This document shows, piece by piece, positions 16,316 to 29,062 of a stretch of DNA of 64,000 nucleotides. Within the stretch, counting starts at the first letter, position 1; every line of letters begins with the position of its first letter. Made by a program: the position numbers and the translations under genes. This stretch comes from Lepisosteus oculatus (taxonomy: Eukaryota; Chordata; Actinopteri; Semionotiformes; Lepisosteidae). The stretch spans positions 17,111,275 to 17,175,274 of the forward strand of contig NC_090716.1 of the NCBI RefSeq assembly GCF_040954835.1. The letters run 5' to 3'. A model generated the notes under the pieces. That model was not told the origin of the DNA and made no database searches. It worked only from the letters and a program-made list of their open reading frames with translations.

Positions 16316-19300
16316 TCCTGGGTCTGGCCTGTGTGTTCGAAGTGCAGCACGAAACCGCTCAGCTGACACATGGGCACCAGGCAGTGACCCTGGTAAAAGA
16401 GCTGGAGTGAAAGCGTGCACCATTTCGAAATATTTCCAAACCGAAATAAAAGCGTTTCACTTCACATGTACAAGAAAACGCTTGGAGCTAAAAGATTGAT
16501 GTCTTCAATCTGCAAGAAAAAAAGAGAACTAAGACTGAGCCGCTTACATAACTGGAAGCCCTGTAATAGCTGCCGCGCAAACCGAAACCAGGGGGCAATT
16601 ACGAAGCTGAATCGAATATAAACAAATTAATGGTTAATAACCCAACAGAAACTCATGCTTGTTTCAGGATTAGTGTTTGTGCAAACAGTGGGGGAAGCAG
16701 CCCTTCTGGGGAACAGCACCTTCAAACAGAACCAGGAGGCACGGCTCCTGGCAGAATCACGCTCGCTGAACTTTCACCTGCTGATGAACAATCAGCTGTT
16801 CTTCACACTGCGACTCCAAAAGGGTTTGAATGAAGTCCACATCACCAGGCCGGCAGCCTGGGAGACGGCACTCCAACATTCTGGCTGCTCTTCCAATTCT
16901 GTTTGCAAGAAGCGTGCAGATTTCTACACTGACAACACTGACTTCGGCAAGATATCAAACTGCATGCCAACGGATTCCTAGACTGAAAAATTCCCATTTT
17001 AGAAAACCAATGCAGAGTATGCCGATAAAAGTTATTCTGCAAAAAGTATTGCCCAGATTAACTCAATTTAATGAAAGGAGGTTATACATGAGTAAGATCC
17101 TTATAAAAGGATGAAAGCAGGAAGAATAACCTTGTTTTGCTGCTACCATAACTCAGACATGATCCCTTGCTCTTGAAAGGAAAATTAGTTCCACCCATTT
17201 TCTTTAAAAATCTACTTTTCACAAAGCCAGGAATTTACACAGTATTCATGAGGCAATCATGAAGGGGAAATGGTCATAATTAAGCAATAAGCCTGACGGG
17301 GACTTAAAAAACAAAGTCTGTAGCAAACCTATACTGTAGCATAAACCAAAACCTACAAAAAATTTCAGTTTCAAAATGTTGAGACTAAGATATACACCTG
17401 CGTTTCCCAGAAAGAAACAAAGCAATGAAGCCAAACTTAAAAATGAAAATAAACCAGTGAACAAAAGTTTAATTCAAGAGGCAGCTGCCCTCATGACACA
17501 AGGTAGCCGAGTTGCATGAACACATTACTGTTATTCAGGGCCTTGAAAACAAGGAGAAAAGCAGAAATGCTGAAAATAAATGTTAATTGTGCTCTACATT
17601 CAGTAATATGATCTACACGGCCTGCTGCTTCAAATAACAGTGATGCTGTACTCTATTCTCTTATCCCCTTACTCAAGGCGATATGCATGAGATATGCGTG
17701 TGTGTGTGTATATCCAGAAGCCTCAAGCGGTAGAAATGAGCAGCTCGTTTTGAAACGGTATCAGGCCCAGGAACGTGAGGATAATCTTACATGATGGCGC
17801 AATGAGACAGCAAGCTGGGTCCGCTGGACATGTGTCAAGACCGTTTTCACCCTCAGCGAGACTGCACTGCGTCAGCAAGGACACTACAGCACTGCTCACG
17901 GCTGCCAACTCCTCCAAAAGACACCAGCTCCAGATCACAGTATTTCCAGTTGCAGTAAGCAATTTTAAAATAAAAGGGTGAAGAAACGCTAGGTTTTTAT
18001 AGGTACCCAACAATTCTAAATCAGTCAAGACCTGAGCATCACGGTAATATAGATGAATGAGGCTGACACAATTAATTCAAATGGAAGTTGTCAAGAGTCC
18101 AGGGTGGAATAAAACCAGAAAGCAGTGACCCTGCAGGAGCTCATACATCGCCAAGGTTTAAGACTTTCAAGCTCATCTAACCCGACCATCATCTCCTCTG
18201 CTCGCACGAGGGATCGAGTCCCCCATGTCAATTTTTGAGGGACTGCATTTGTTTTTTCTCAGTCAGGTCAAACTGACGCACTTTGAGCATGGCATGAAAC
18301 TGGCATTCAACCTGGACGCCTGCCAGCCCATCTTCACATGAAACATACTGCACTGCAGAAGTCCCCCCGCTCAACATGGGGCAGGCATGGGGTTGGCGCA
18401 AGAGCCAACGTTAAACGAAGGTTGCAAAACACTGCGGTCTACCAGCTTGTGCAATAACCCCCTTTTGACTGATGCCACTGTCCATATAAGGTCAATTTGT
18501 TTCAAATCTGGTCTGCATGGCAGAAGGAGGCAAGAGGGATCTGTGGGATGACAAAGATGGCTCCTGTGTCCATTGCTGGGCTCCTGTCAGACGAGCAAAA
18601 CCATGTGGGATGTTTTACATGGTTTGAACACAACAAGCTAGACAAGTTGTAAACGAGGCTATATTTTTCAACATAATGCATTTTGCTTTTAATTCACTAT
18701 ACAGAGTAAAAACCTAAAGTGAGTTATTGGTTCCAATAACATTTGTTGTGATTTTAGTCTATTATGTTTGAGCAGGTAGCTGCGTCAACTTGCATAGGAA
18801 AGGAAAAGAGACAGAAGGTTTTGGCAGTGAAGCCTAACTCAGGTGTTCCTTTACTTTTCCCTTTCAGCATGGATTAAGCCTTTACCTTTGTGTTGTTACT
18901 GTAACAGGGGGCTCTGCTTTCACAATAGGCAAGAGTAATACTTTATGATGCCAAAAAAAGGGGATGGAAAGAATTTCAGGACCAATGGTGTGCAAATATT
19001 ACTGGAAGATGGGCAGTTCACACAATGCCCATCAGTAAACTTGAAATGCTTACTGGATGATCTTGACAATGTCTTCCACACAAAATTACATCATGTGCTT
19101 TAACACAATTTAGGATTAATGCCACTTCTCTAATGACACTCATTTGCTTCACAGACGCTCGATTTAGGTTGCCTTGCACTTGTTGCATTGCCCTAATGAA
19201 AGAAGAAAAACACAAAAATAAGAAAGCATTATTCTATGCCTGTATGTCACAGCTCCAGTCTGGAGGGCGCAGTATCTGTGGGTTTTCACTTGATCTCTCC

Positions 19301-21149
19301 TCATAACGGCCACAGTGACCTCATTATTACCTTAACTGGACCCATTTAACACTTGTTAACTTGTCTTCAGCTTCAGGATTCTGGCACTGCAGGACTAGAG
19401 CTGTGCACCAGCAGTCTATGCAGCTGACAGGAGAGAAAAAACAGCAAACAGTAAACTCAAATGGAAGTCTTTTGAAAAAAATGGGCTGCTACCTGTGGTA
19501 AAATAACTTCCTCATTCACCCAAAGGACATGCACAGCTACTAGAGACGCAGCAAAAAGGCAATTCTGATACACTCTACATCACAGCTCTGTATATAAAAG
19601 GCCATGCTAATAAACAACCAACAACAGTGACATCACCCATCATAGTAAACAAAAAGACCTAGTGAGCCAGAAACTGTAGAACACTGGCAGAACAATTAGA
19701 GTTAACCATCGCTGTTATCTTGCCGAATGCTGAGCTGTGCTGCCACTGCGCTTCAGGAACCAGGAGGAATGATGGGAAGGCGGCAATGCCACAGTGTTGT
19801 GTGCTGGCCCATAGGGGCCCCTACAATTTTCTCCACCCAACTTGGAAACCCAAACGTACCCAAACGTGCTTACGCTAGCCAATATTTCAGTTCTAAAAAT
19901 ACATTTTAGTAAGAATAAAATGGAGCAGTAACCATCTTCCTCTACTGTAAAGTTATTGCTAAGTTCTGAAATCCTAGTATACTTTTACAATGGGTTCTCC
20001 TCATAATATCCCAAGAAATCTCAAACCTAAATGGAAAATGAGACACCACCCTCATAACAAATAGCACTTACAACTGAACTGCTCTAAGGAGAAAGACTTC
20101 ATACAGAAGGGTTTTAGATAATAGTATGTTTGTAATGGTTTTGGACCGCAGAAAAGGTGTCCTGTTGGGGATAGAAGTGGGAACACTACTCCTAAATAGG
20201 GTTAAAGATTGCAAGGCAGGTGAGGTCGTCTCTGATGATATTGGAATTTACTCAAGCGATTACCAGAGGCATGAAATTGTGATGAACTGATCATGGCAAA
20301 TAAGTGTTCTACAAATCAGCCCACCAGCTCAGCCATCAAAGCCTGAAAAGAGGAGGCAATGTGCTCGTAACCAGCTTGATCCACGACACATCAAGTTTTT
20401 TTGTTCAAAAAGCAAACGAAAGCAACGTTTCGGAGCCCTGTAATCAGGAACCCAGAGCCCTAACCTTATCACAACCCTAAGCTCAGGAACAACCCAGGAA
20501 AATGGTTCAATTGCACTACATCTGGAGGGTGTTTTCACTAAACAAAATGACACAGTTGTCCTGAGTATTTCTGAAATGGCAAGATCAGATGAAAGCTGGC
20601 TTGATGCATATTCTCCACTTCGCACAACTGTGCACGGCAGCAAATGGAAAAAGCCTGGAGTGCGCAAGGCGTGCACATTTTGCTACAGCTTTAATTAGCA
20701 AAAAGCTACCCCTTTCAGCTTCCATTAAGCATGCCTTTTAAAGCAGGGCTTCATTGATGAACCATGTCATCCGCCTTATATAGATCTACTGCAGACAACC
20801 AAAAAAAAAACAACGATAATGGATCCAAATCTGCAGAACAGTGCAGGGATATTGGGTCTGTTTCCCCTGTGCATAGCCATTAGAGACTTTAATTGGTTAA
20901 AAGATCCATGTTAGCAGACCCACAAGCCAGCATAAGAGATAATTGATTTTTAATGCAGTGATAATGGTAAGAAGAACCTCTCCTGGGAAAGGTCAGAAGA
21001 ATGAGGCTTGAACACTGACAGACCAGCACCGTCACTCCCAACCAACTTTGCTGCTGTCGTTGTCATCACTGGGCTACATGAGACCACACCACTGTGCTTC
21101 AAGGAGCAGTCCTCAATGTACAATACAAAATAAAAACAGAACAGTCCTA

Positions 21150-21300
21150 ATTAAGGAACAAGTAAAGGTTTATTCTTACTGAAAAGAGAAGAAAGGAAAC
21201 GTAACGTTTCAGCTGTGGAGCCTTCTTCGGGTATGACACATGGAATAAACCATTACTTGTTCCTTTGAAGCCTACACATGCTGACGCAGCTACCTACTTG
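21150..21300 (+). repeat. dispersed repeat with inverted 'ggaacaagta' ends
   Basis: The block 'aaggaacaagtaaaggtttattc' (21153-21175) is repeated inverted near 21243-21266 around a core reading 'gaaacgtaacgtttcagctgtggagccttcttc'. A second copy of the outer block plus core lies at 63220-63300. The adjacent 'gctgacgcagctacc' recurs inverted near 18778. It is transposon-derived, but I cannot name the family. Confidence 0.55.
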
Positions 21301-22454
21301 AACTACAGTCCTAATTTATGTCATTTATTTCCCTTCATGGCACTTACAGTGTTGCGATATAAAAAACAAGTCGAGGAGGTACAGTAGGTTTTCACAGTGA
21401 GTCAATAAGTCACAATCTAGGGCCTCACGAGACAAGGCACTCTCGGACACACAGAATTACACTTGAAAGAGAGTATAACTCGGATTTTCACATGAACATC
21501 GTTTACTGAATCACAGTCCTGAAATGAAAGAACAATATTAAGTGCACAAAAATTCTGCAGGCAAACTGAACATTTATAGTGTTCTGACGTTCTGAAGGGG
21601 CTCTGAAGAAACAGTCAAGCAGACGCAAGCACGCTGCCAGCTCCCCCATTTTCACAAACAGGGATAAGTGCTGAAATGCCATTTTCCTCCATTTCTTTCT
21701 GGCATTCCTTTAAACTTCATCCTGAAGTTTCAGGGAAAGGGCTACCAATACCTGCTTTGTAGGACACCGTACTGATGTCACCATTAGTCGTTCACTGGTG
21801 GTCACTTCTCTCACTAGAAGACATGCATGTATATTAAAAACTACTATCAATCCATCCCCGTACACAGTCAAACAAAGAAAACCTAAACGAGTCTACAATA
21901 TGTAATGTCATAAACTATGACCTAGTTTGCTGACTTTTAGTCCCACTAAAGAAAGCCTGATGTCATTTAGTTGGAAGCATGTCTGACTAACAGATGTCCA
22001 CAATTGCTTTATTGGACAATCTTATGTACATCTGATGGCCTACAGCCAACAAACAACAGATATCCAGCTTGCTTCCTAAAGCTCCTGGGCATACATACAG
22101 TATATCAATAGAGCATGCACATGAACATGCCACTTAGCCAAGCCTGACTACATTCACAACAATGCATGACTCAACACCAGATGAGATCTGGATATCCGTG
22201 GGCTGGTATAGACTATTCTTTTAGATGTTTCTTTCTGTTTCAATGATAGGAGGTTCTTGGCCAAAGTCTACCATCAATGAGCATGTTTGATAATTAGTCG
22301 CTACAATATGGGGTTTCAACAATATGGCTGGTAACTTGCTCCCCACACCCACTCTGTGTGAAAAGGGGACATTTTTACTGCTCATTCTGAAAAGAACCAC
22401 TGCTGACTTTCAAGATTGAAATTATTTTTAAAGGAATAATTTTACAGGATTTTG

Positions 22455-22690
22455 AGCCCTTGGGATCAGGTTCTCCTTGAGCCTTTTCTCCAAAGGTTCA
22501 GCTCCTTCAGGTTGTCACTTAGGCCAGGACAGTCTGGTTGATCTTCTCTGGACTCCAGGACAGCAATATTATCTGGTATTGTGGTGACCAAACTGTACAC
22601 AATTCTCCAATTTTAACATAACATCCTATGATTTAAATTTTACACTTTTAAATACATAGCCAAAATTTCTGTTGGCCATTTATTGCTTCC
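22455..22690 (+). repeat. LINE 3'-region relic (CR1/L2-type), degraded
   Basis: Its blocks resemble the 'ggttcagctccttcagg ... ctggttgatcttctctg ... gtgaccaaactgtacac' series that is common in vertebrate LINE 3' regions. A related copy is at 39915-40440. Confidence 0.4.
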
Positions 22691-22949
22691 CCACATTGTG
22701 TAGAAGATGTAAATGATGTGTTTCTGAGCAGTGGATGTCCTCAGAGCAGCTCTCTACCTGTGACAGGTTACAGCACCACTCAGCAACCCAAACTGCTACA
22801 ACTTCACAATGACAAACCACCACCTCAGCCCAGCAGCAGTGTTTGTAAATTGCATCACCCTTCACTAGAACGAAAACTAGATTATTTCTAAAGATTCTTA
22901 CATTTACAGGGCTACCTCACTGATCAATGACACCAACACAATGTTCTAG

Positions 22950-23150
22950 ACTCATTTCATGCTTTTTTTTTTGCTGTGTGATTTTTGTGGAGTTACCAGA
23001 CATTCTGGTAGGTTGGCCTATGTGCGAGTGCGTGCTCGGTGATGGAATGACATCCCGTCCAGGGTGTACCCCGCCTAGAGCCTGTTGCTTGCTGGGAGAG
23101 GCTCCGGTTCTGCTGTGTCCCTGAACTGGATAAAGAAGTTAGAAAATGGC
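22950..23150 (+). repeat. SINE-like element, 3' half (copy 3)
   Basis: It runs from 'attctggtaggttggcc' through 'gatggaatgacatcccgtccagg' and 'cctgttgcttgctgg' to 'ctggataaagaagttag', in the order of the other copies. The tRNA-like head is missing. Confidence 0.7.
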
Positions 23151-23824
23151 AATTAAAGACAGGTGCTCCATCTTCAGCACAGAGCTGATACCCATTCAGA
23201 AGCAGTTTCTTTGGGCCCTTTCAGGCACAGTAACATTTCACAGTCGCCACCCTGAACGTCAATACTTTGGCACATGGAGACTCATTTTCAAGATTAACTC
23301 ATCTCATTGTTGACACAGACGAAGAGTGTAAGGACAGGCTTGTTTCAATGTGCTCTGAGGGAAAGGAAACGCATTACTGTGTTTATATTTCCCTGCAGAA
23401 ACTCAAAGTGAGCAAATGCTCAATCAGTTCCGCAGTTCTGATGACTAAATCTGGGTCTGCATCGGAAAGCCTTGCTTTTTTCCCTGCTACCTGAAAACGC
23501 TTGGGTGATTAGAAGCGAGATCAATTTATCAGCCTGTCTTTTGCAGAGTGACAAGCAGCTAGACTTGTTCAGCAGCAAACTGCTTGACAAGGAAGACCGT
23601 GGGTTAAGCCGATATGAGCACATGTTCAGTTGACATTTTTTTACTGCTGCTCTATTGAAGGTCACTGTGATTTTAAAGGTTGCCTTGCCCAGCAGGTTCA
23701 CAGCAACCACGCAATCCAGCTCTCATCAAGGTGTGAACAGAAACAACATACCTCCGCTTCAAGTTACGATAACAAGAGGCTGATGAGTGCAATTACTGTT
23801 GAGGGCAAAGAGACCTTGTCCAAC

Positions 23825-24110
23825 CAGCCATCCATTTACTAACCGCTTATTCCAATCCAGGATCACAAATCAGCAGCAGTTTATCCCAGCTTGTAATGGG
23901 TGCAGGGCAGGATACACCCTGGATGGGACGCCAGTCCATCACAGGACACACACAGATGTACACACAGTCACACCAGGGTCAGTTTTCCCTGAAGCCAATT
24001 AACCTACCTGTATGTTTTTTGGACTGTGGGAGGAAACTAACACGAACACAGGAAGAAAAACATACTCCGTGCAGATAGAATGCCAGATCCAGAATTGAAC
24101 CCTTCAACTT
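23825..24110 (-). repeat. SINE-like element (copy 4)
   Basis: Reverse orientation: 'ccatccatttactaaccgc', 'gggtgcagggcaggatac', 'gggacgccagtccatcac', 'gaagccaattaacctacc', 'ggactgtgggaggaaac'. Short open frames here come from the repeat and are not genes. Confidence 0.8.
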
Positions 24111-25384
24111 AAACCTGGATTCTTTATATATTGATTTTAAAGCCTTGAGCAAAGAGTAATAAATAAATAATAAATTTTACCATGAACTCTTCCATAGATC
24201 CCCTGAAGAATTTGGTGCAAATTTTGTTATAAAGCAAAATTAAGGGCACTATGTATGAATAAAGGAGATCCTAAAAAGACTGGAAGACATCAGTATATCT
24301 GCATATTGGAAGTGTGTGGCCTACACAAATATTGCAGAGTAACTCACTTCCCTTTGCCTTGAGTATTCCCTTCGCTGGTGACGTAGTCCCATCAGACGCT
24401 CATCTGAAAACACACAGGCATAGTCCCATGTTCCTCCCAGTGTCTCTCCCTGCTCAGGACAGCTGGCAGGCACCAAACAAACTTCAAACAAGTGATTCAG
24501 TTCGCAAACGGAAATACAGACACAAAAAGAGCCTAAGGCTTTGAACAAACCAAAACACTAAAATGAAATGTCTTAATCTCAGGCGGAACACAAGCTCCAG
24601 TCCTGGGCCTGGAGAGCTGCACACCTGCTAGATGTGGTTCCAGCCCTGCTCTCAGTTACACAATTGAGCCCTTGAATCAGGAGCATTAATTTGAACTGCT
24701 GGACTGTTTTCAGCTCTAAAAAATGTTTGAGATGGCCTTTTTGCTCTTAATTTCATAAGCAACATAAAATACCAAACTTTTTAGTAGAAAAAACTTGTAT
24801 AGACTTTGATCAGGCGATTTGTTAGTTTAGCTAATGCTTCAATTAAGTCATCAAGCTTGGCTGAAATAAAAATCAGGAATGGGAAATTAAACCACAGTTC
24901 TTCGGGGGCACGGCAATAAATAACACATGTGTCTTTAAACCTGTGTCAGAACAAGAACTTCCTTCAAATACAATGAACCAGAGACTGTCACTCTCTATTT
25001 CATAGACACAATTAAGAATAGTTATTGTAAAATCTGTTAATGTGAGTTACTTCAACGCTCTTATCTTACATTTCTATTGATTCTTCTGGTCACCAGTCTT
25101 GTCAATAAGCTTTAGTTACATCTCTGCAGCATTCCTGAGACAAAAAAATGATTTGTATACTGGAAAGATAAAAGGTTTAAGGTTAGCCAAACCATTATCA
25201 ATTATTTTACTGTAGGGTGTCCAGTTTTTCAAGTATAAAGAAAAGTGAATCCCCAGAATCCTACACATCAGATGGTACTGGATGTTATCAAAAAAACTGC
25301 AAAACCCAGGGGCTGCTTGCATTTGTACCATTTGCTTGGCCGAAACAGAACTTCATAAAACATGAACCAGATGAGGAAACTATG

Positions 25385-25560
25385 AGATAATGCACTTAAA
25401 GAAGAGGAGGCACATTTTTACACAAAGGGTTGCCTGAGCATGGAACAAGCTGCCCTCTGATGGAGATGAAGCTGACACCCTGGCTTTTTTAAGGAATAGC
25501 TGAATGGGAACCTCATATCATTTAGCTCTTGGCACCCACAAGAGCAAATGGGCTTCCCGT
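25385..25560 (+). repeat. LINE 3'-region relic
   Basis: The 'cacatttttacacaaagggttg ... tggaacaagctgcc ... gaagctgacaccctggc' series is typical of a LINE 3' part found in many ray-finned fish. The copy is decayed. Confidence 0.4.
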
Positions 25561-27433
25561 CCCGTTTCAGTTTTGTACTCAAAACAATGGGGCCCATTAT
25601 TACCGAACTATTTTTGCCATTGAGGTGCATGTCCACGTCCCATCTGGAGCGCTCAGAGCACACTGCACCCAAACTTGTCAGGAGTTTGAGTCCCTTTCTG
25701 TCGGCTACCTTCGGTTCCCAGGATATCGCGACGGTCAATTTACAAAGCGCTGAGGAATAATCCTGAAAGTTCTTTGTGAATATTAATCATTTATTATTAA
25801 ATAAAAGTCGATAATTTATTTGAGGGCGTTATGTGGCCATGCGTTATAAGGACGTCTTTCTGAAAGATCTCTACAGCACAATTTGTGTCCATCGTCGTGC
25901 AACTGGAAACCACAGGGATTATCGACCGCTTTTTTCACCCTCAACAAATTGTTAATGCGAAACTAATTTTAACTACGTTTTTTCCCCAATCCGGAAACTG
26001 TTCTTAATCATTACCTCAATAAGTGCGACTGCTCATGCTGTTCTGGCACGCTTTAAAAATGAGGTTTGAGCCTTAAAACACAGCACAATACTGTGCATTA
26101 AGCCAATACACTGGCTTTTACCAGGGTGATGTCAGATGTGTGTCTTATCATAGCACGTTTCTTTATGCAAGAGAAAGGAACTTCTTCAAGGTTCCTTACT
26201 GTTAAAAAAGGAAATCCGAGTTCCAGTTTGCAATTTAAAGAACGATTTCTTACTGGTGGTGGAATACGGTAACTAAATTCAGTAAGCCTGGGACTAGTAT
26301 AAACTCCAATAAAATGTGTCTAGATTTTCAAAAACACGGTGTTATCTCCGTCTTTTCCAGGACAATAATGAGGTGGATAAGTGTTAAAAAAGCTGAAGCA
26401 TGCATTAATCGTCCAAGATCTTAAATAGTGTAAAATTATATATCTAGTCAGAAGAAGGATTCGCCCAGATTTATACATCGGAATGAGCTTCCGGTTCTCT
26501 GAGGAATCCACTTTGAAAAATACAATATATCGACGCGCATTCAGCTATGACATTCAGGTACCGTGTTTATATACAAGCGCTGCTATAAATCTCTGCAACA
26601 ATAATCGATTTCAAACGGGTTCCCGCTTTGCTTTGTTATTAGCGCGACCAGGGAGGCGTCACTTTCGCGTTACAAATGGTTTTGTGTCAACAACGCAATA
26701 GTCTGCACCCTTTAAAGAATAAAAAATGCGAATAAAGTAAAATTATTGTTTTTTAAATATATCTGATGTTGAGTGGAGGAATGTGACTTCCGCAGTGCTA
26801 CAATGAGGTTTCAGTTTTGCTGTGGCGGGCGACACCCTAGTCAGACTTGATTCACAAAGAGCCGCAGTCAAGAAGCAGCAAACTGGAAACCAGCAAATAC
26901 TGTAAATGTTTCGCCGCAATTAACCACCTGAGCCCTTTCTACAAACCGTAAGAGAAAACGGGCAGCAGCATCTTTCCGAGAGCCGGTGGCTGTTTTCCCT
27001 TCGCCTCTCTGCAGCAGATCCTGCACTAAGTTTCCAGGCTCCGTGCGCTCTGCAGGTTAATGGGAGCACAGCCGAGACAGACGCTTTATCGCGTCAACAG
27101 CAGCTTGACTTCGGGAAAACCGCCGCTTTTTTGAGCCGTTTTACAACTCGCACGATTTTGTGTGTTGCAAGAAATAGAAAAGGAAAGCTCATCTTACAAA
27201 TAAAAAAACCCACCATCAGCGGGGTGAGCGATGCAAACGACGCCTTTTATACCTCGGTAGAGCTGGGCGGCTGTTTTGATTTTGGCGGATCCGCTGCTCT
27301 CCAAACGCCCGGAGAACCGCAGGGGAAAAAATACCGCGCACACGCATCAATGAATAATGTTTATCTGAAGCTTCGTTAGCTGCGAGCAGAGAATGATTAC
27401 AAAAGCTGAGAAAGCGGCACGATATTTGCTTAC

Positions 27434-27850
27434 CAACAAAAAACCCGCTCTCCCGAGCGGTGGGAGCAGTGCAGACCTCTCAGAGACAGCGCAGTCCAGC
27501 GCACAAACTCGCGATCCTCCGGCCGGAGCACGGCTGACCGGTGTGCTTCTCTCTGCGCGCCGACCCGGCCGCTGCTGCTGTCCGCCGCCTGTGCTGGCAA
27601 TGCCCGCCGCCGCCAGGCGCTCTCCCGCTGCTCCGGGGAAGGGCTCCGCCGCTGCCGAGCAATGTGCCGAGTGCGCACGGCGCCGCCGCCCAGCCCAGCC
27701 CGCTCATCAATCACGCCTCCTGCGCTCCGCGGGCGGGCTGCTCGCCGTGCCGGGCGGGGAGCGGGGCGGGGCGGGAGACGAGGGGAGGCGGGGCCGGCTC
27801 TCGGGGCGGCCCCGGGGACAGCAGCAGTGCCGGGTTTAAAGCCCTCACGC
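27434..27850 (-). other. hras: proposed hras noncoding exon 1
   Basis: On the minus strand a strong donor (gttg|gtaagc) lies at 27433, directly downstream of a CpG island. This is where the untranslated first exon of a vertebrate RAS gene would be expected, 2.9 kb head-to-head with lrrc56. The 5' end is not visible in the sequence, so the right boundary is a placeholder. There is no conserved coding motif. Open frames of up to about 150 aa in both directions here reflect the lack of stops in GC-rich DNA. Confidence 0.45.
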
Positions 27851-27860
27851 CACATGTCGG
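27450..27860. promoter_or_regulatory. hras: CpG island / probable hras promoter
   Basis: This is the only strongly CpG-dense stretch in the window. It holds several GC boxes between about 27750 and 27810 (for example gcggggcggggcggg), matching Sp1/KLF sites. There is no convincing TATA box in the expected place on the minus strand. GC-box-rich, TATA-less promoters are characteristic of RAS genes. Confidence 0.7.
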
Positions 27861-28250
27861 GTCCCCGGTCCAGTTCAGTCCGCGACTAAAGCAGCTTCTG
27901 CGAGCTGACATATCCAGCAGGCAAAGGAAAGCAGGAGGAGGGTACAGTTTTGGAGAGCTTACGCTTTTTTATAGTTCATCCCTTAACATGCATGTCAGAT
28001 AAACACTGACGGGAGCAGCAGTCGCGTTAAATAATATACTGTTATATATCGCGTTAACTGTTGTGTACAATATGTGCATGTATTTAGGTAATATGATTTA
28101 GTCAATGTTTAAATAAGTATTGTTTACGATTTGCAATTGCGTGTCAAACACTTATCAGCTTTAAAACAAGACTTTCCTGTTTACGAGCATAAAAATTACA
28201 AGAGGTCCTTTTTGCTTGCCTGGGTGCGAGAAATGTAATGATCTTTTTTC

Positions 28251-28404
28251 AGCTCCGTGAAGATGCCCCCCTACAGACAGCGCAAAACGATTAAACCCAC
28301 CTCATTTGTTAGTGCTATTTGTTTATATGCGTTTATGCCGGTTTGTGCCCTTGAACGTAGCATTTGTGCTGCTTTCGTTCCCGAGATATAGCGCCTTGTT
28401 TTTC
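28251..28404 (+). repeat. left inverted-repeat arm
   Basis: It begins agctccgtgaagatgcccc and ends gcgccttgttttt. It is inverted relative to 29867-30009 and slightly longer because of small insertions in the middle. Confidence 0.8.
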
Positions 28405-28849
28405 CGGTGATCATGTGACCATACAGTGACCCCCCTTCTGCCGACTTCAAGCGCCCTGTTACGGTTTAGCTCGTTTCCTTAACATTTTAAAGGCGATCAG
28501 CATCCATAAACATATGAGCCTCCTTTGATGTGAAAAATACCCATTATTCCCTGTATAGTAATGTACGTAAAATCACCGTGATTGTAAGATCTATGGGGAG
28601 GGGGGGTTTATAAGGCACGTCTTTCTTTTCTTTCCCTACCATGACACGCTCTTGCCAAACACGTAACTGTGGGATACCATCGCGACAGGTCATACCAGGC
28701 CGCAGCATGTCATGACAGGGACCCCATGTATATCGCATGTATATCGCGGCAGCGTATATCACGACTGGCGCCTTGCTTCCATGCCACCCTGATACCGCTG
28801 TCACATCAAAGGTCTCATATCAGGACATGATATACCCAGATAGGTTGTG

Positions 28850-28882
28850 TTGCGACAGCATAGGGCCTTTCATGTCGCAACA
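28850..28882. repeat. perfect 10-bp inverted repeat (tgttgcgaca / tgtcgcaaca)
   Basis: The arms at about 28850-28859 and 28873-28882 flank a 13-nt spacer. The right arm is also the start of the 60-bp tandem unit. Confidence 0.7.
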
Positions 28883-28990
28883 TGGGGCGGGGCATTTTTG
28901 CCGGGGTATGTTATAGCGATATGCGGGCTACATGTCGCGACATGGGGGCGTGCGTTTTGTCGGGGTATGTCATATGCGCTGTGGCGCTTC
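28871..28990 (+). repeat. two diverged 60-bp tandem units with palindrome catgtcgcgacatg
   Basis: Unit 1 starts at 28871 (catgtcgcaacatgggg) and unit 2 at 28931 (catgtcgcgacatgggg). Both continue with a 'gccggggtatg / gtcggggtatg' block and a 'gatatgcg / catatgcg' block. The 14-bp palindrome in unit 2 is perfect. They could be sub-terminal transposase-binding repeats or a regulatory array. Confidence 0.65.
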
Positions 28991-29062
28991 ACCCAATCAG
29001 AGTGTCGATTCTCACTCTTCACCCAATCGCGGCCCGAGCTGTTCGGGGGTTTAGCCAATCAC
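28991..29062 (+). promoter_or_regulatory. three evenly spaced CCAAT boxes
   Basis: CCAATC occurs at 28993, 29023 and 29055, spaced 30 and 32 bp (about three helical turns), each in a GC-rich setting. This is the arrangement bound by NF-Y in CCAAT-type promoters. It lies inside the inverted-repeat structure, between the hras and lrrc56 promoters, so it may drive the element or influence either gene. Confidence 0.55.

Larger units (their letters stand above)
4537..27433 (-). other. hras: inferred hras intron 1 (about 22.9 kb, no coding genes seen)
   Basis: This spans from the exon 2 acceptor to the proposed exon 1 donor. I found no coding exon on either strand: the open frames here are short and low in recognisable protein character. 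Contents are scattered repeat copies (about 11690-12090, 12505-12840, 14740-14845, 21150-21300, 22455-22690, 22950-23150, 23825-24110, 25385-25560) and inverted repeats near 15081 and 16213. Other stretches (4.7-11.6, 17-21, 25.8-27.1 kb) show nothing I can name. Additional noncoding exons cannot be excluded. Confidence 0.5.

Noticed and set aside
27393..28002. Overlapping 75-153 aa open frames in the GC-rich stretch, on both strands.
   Set aside because: CpG-island DNA has few stop codons. The frames overlap on both strands, are Ala/Arg/Pro-rich and lack any recognisable domain.
28930..28945. RFX-type X-box for a ciliary gene promoter in the catgtcgcgacatg palindrome.
   Set aside because: The palindrome lacks the GTNRCC/RGYAAC half-sites, and the partial match near 30238 is only a half-site.
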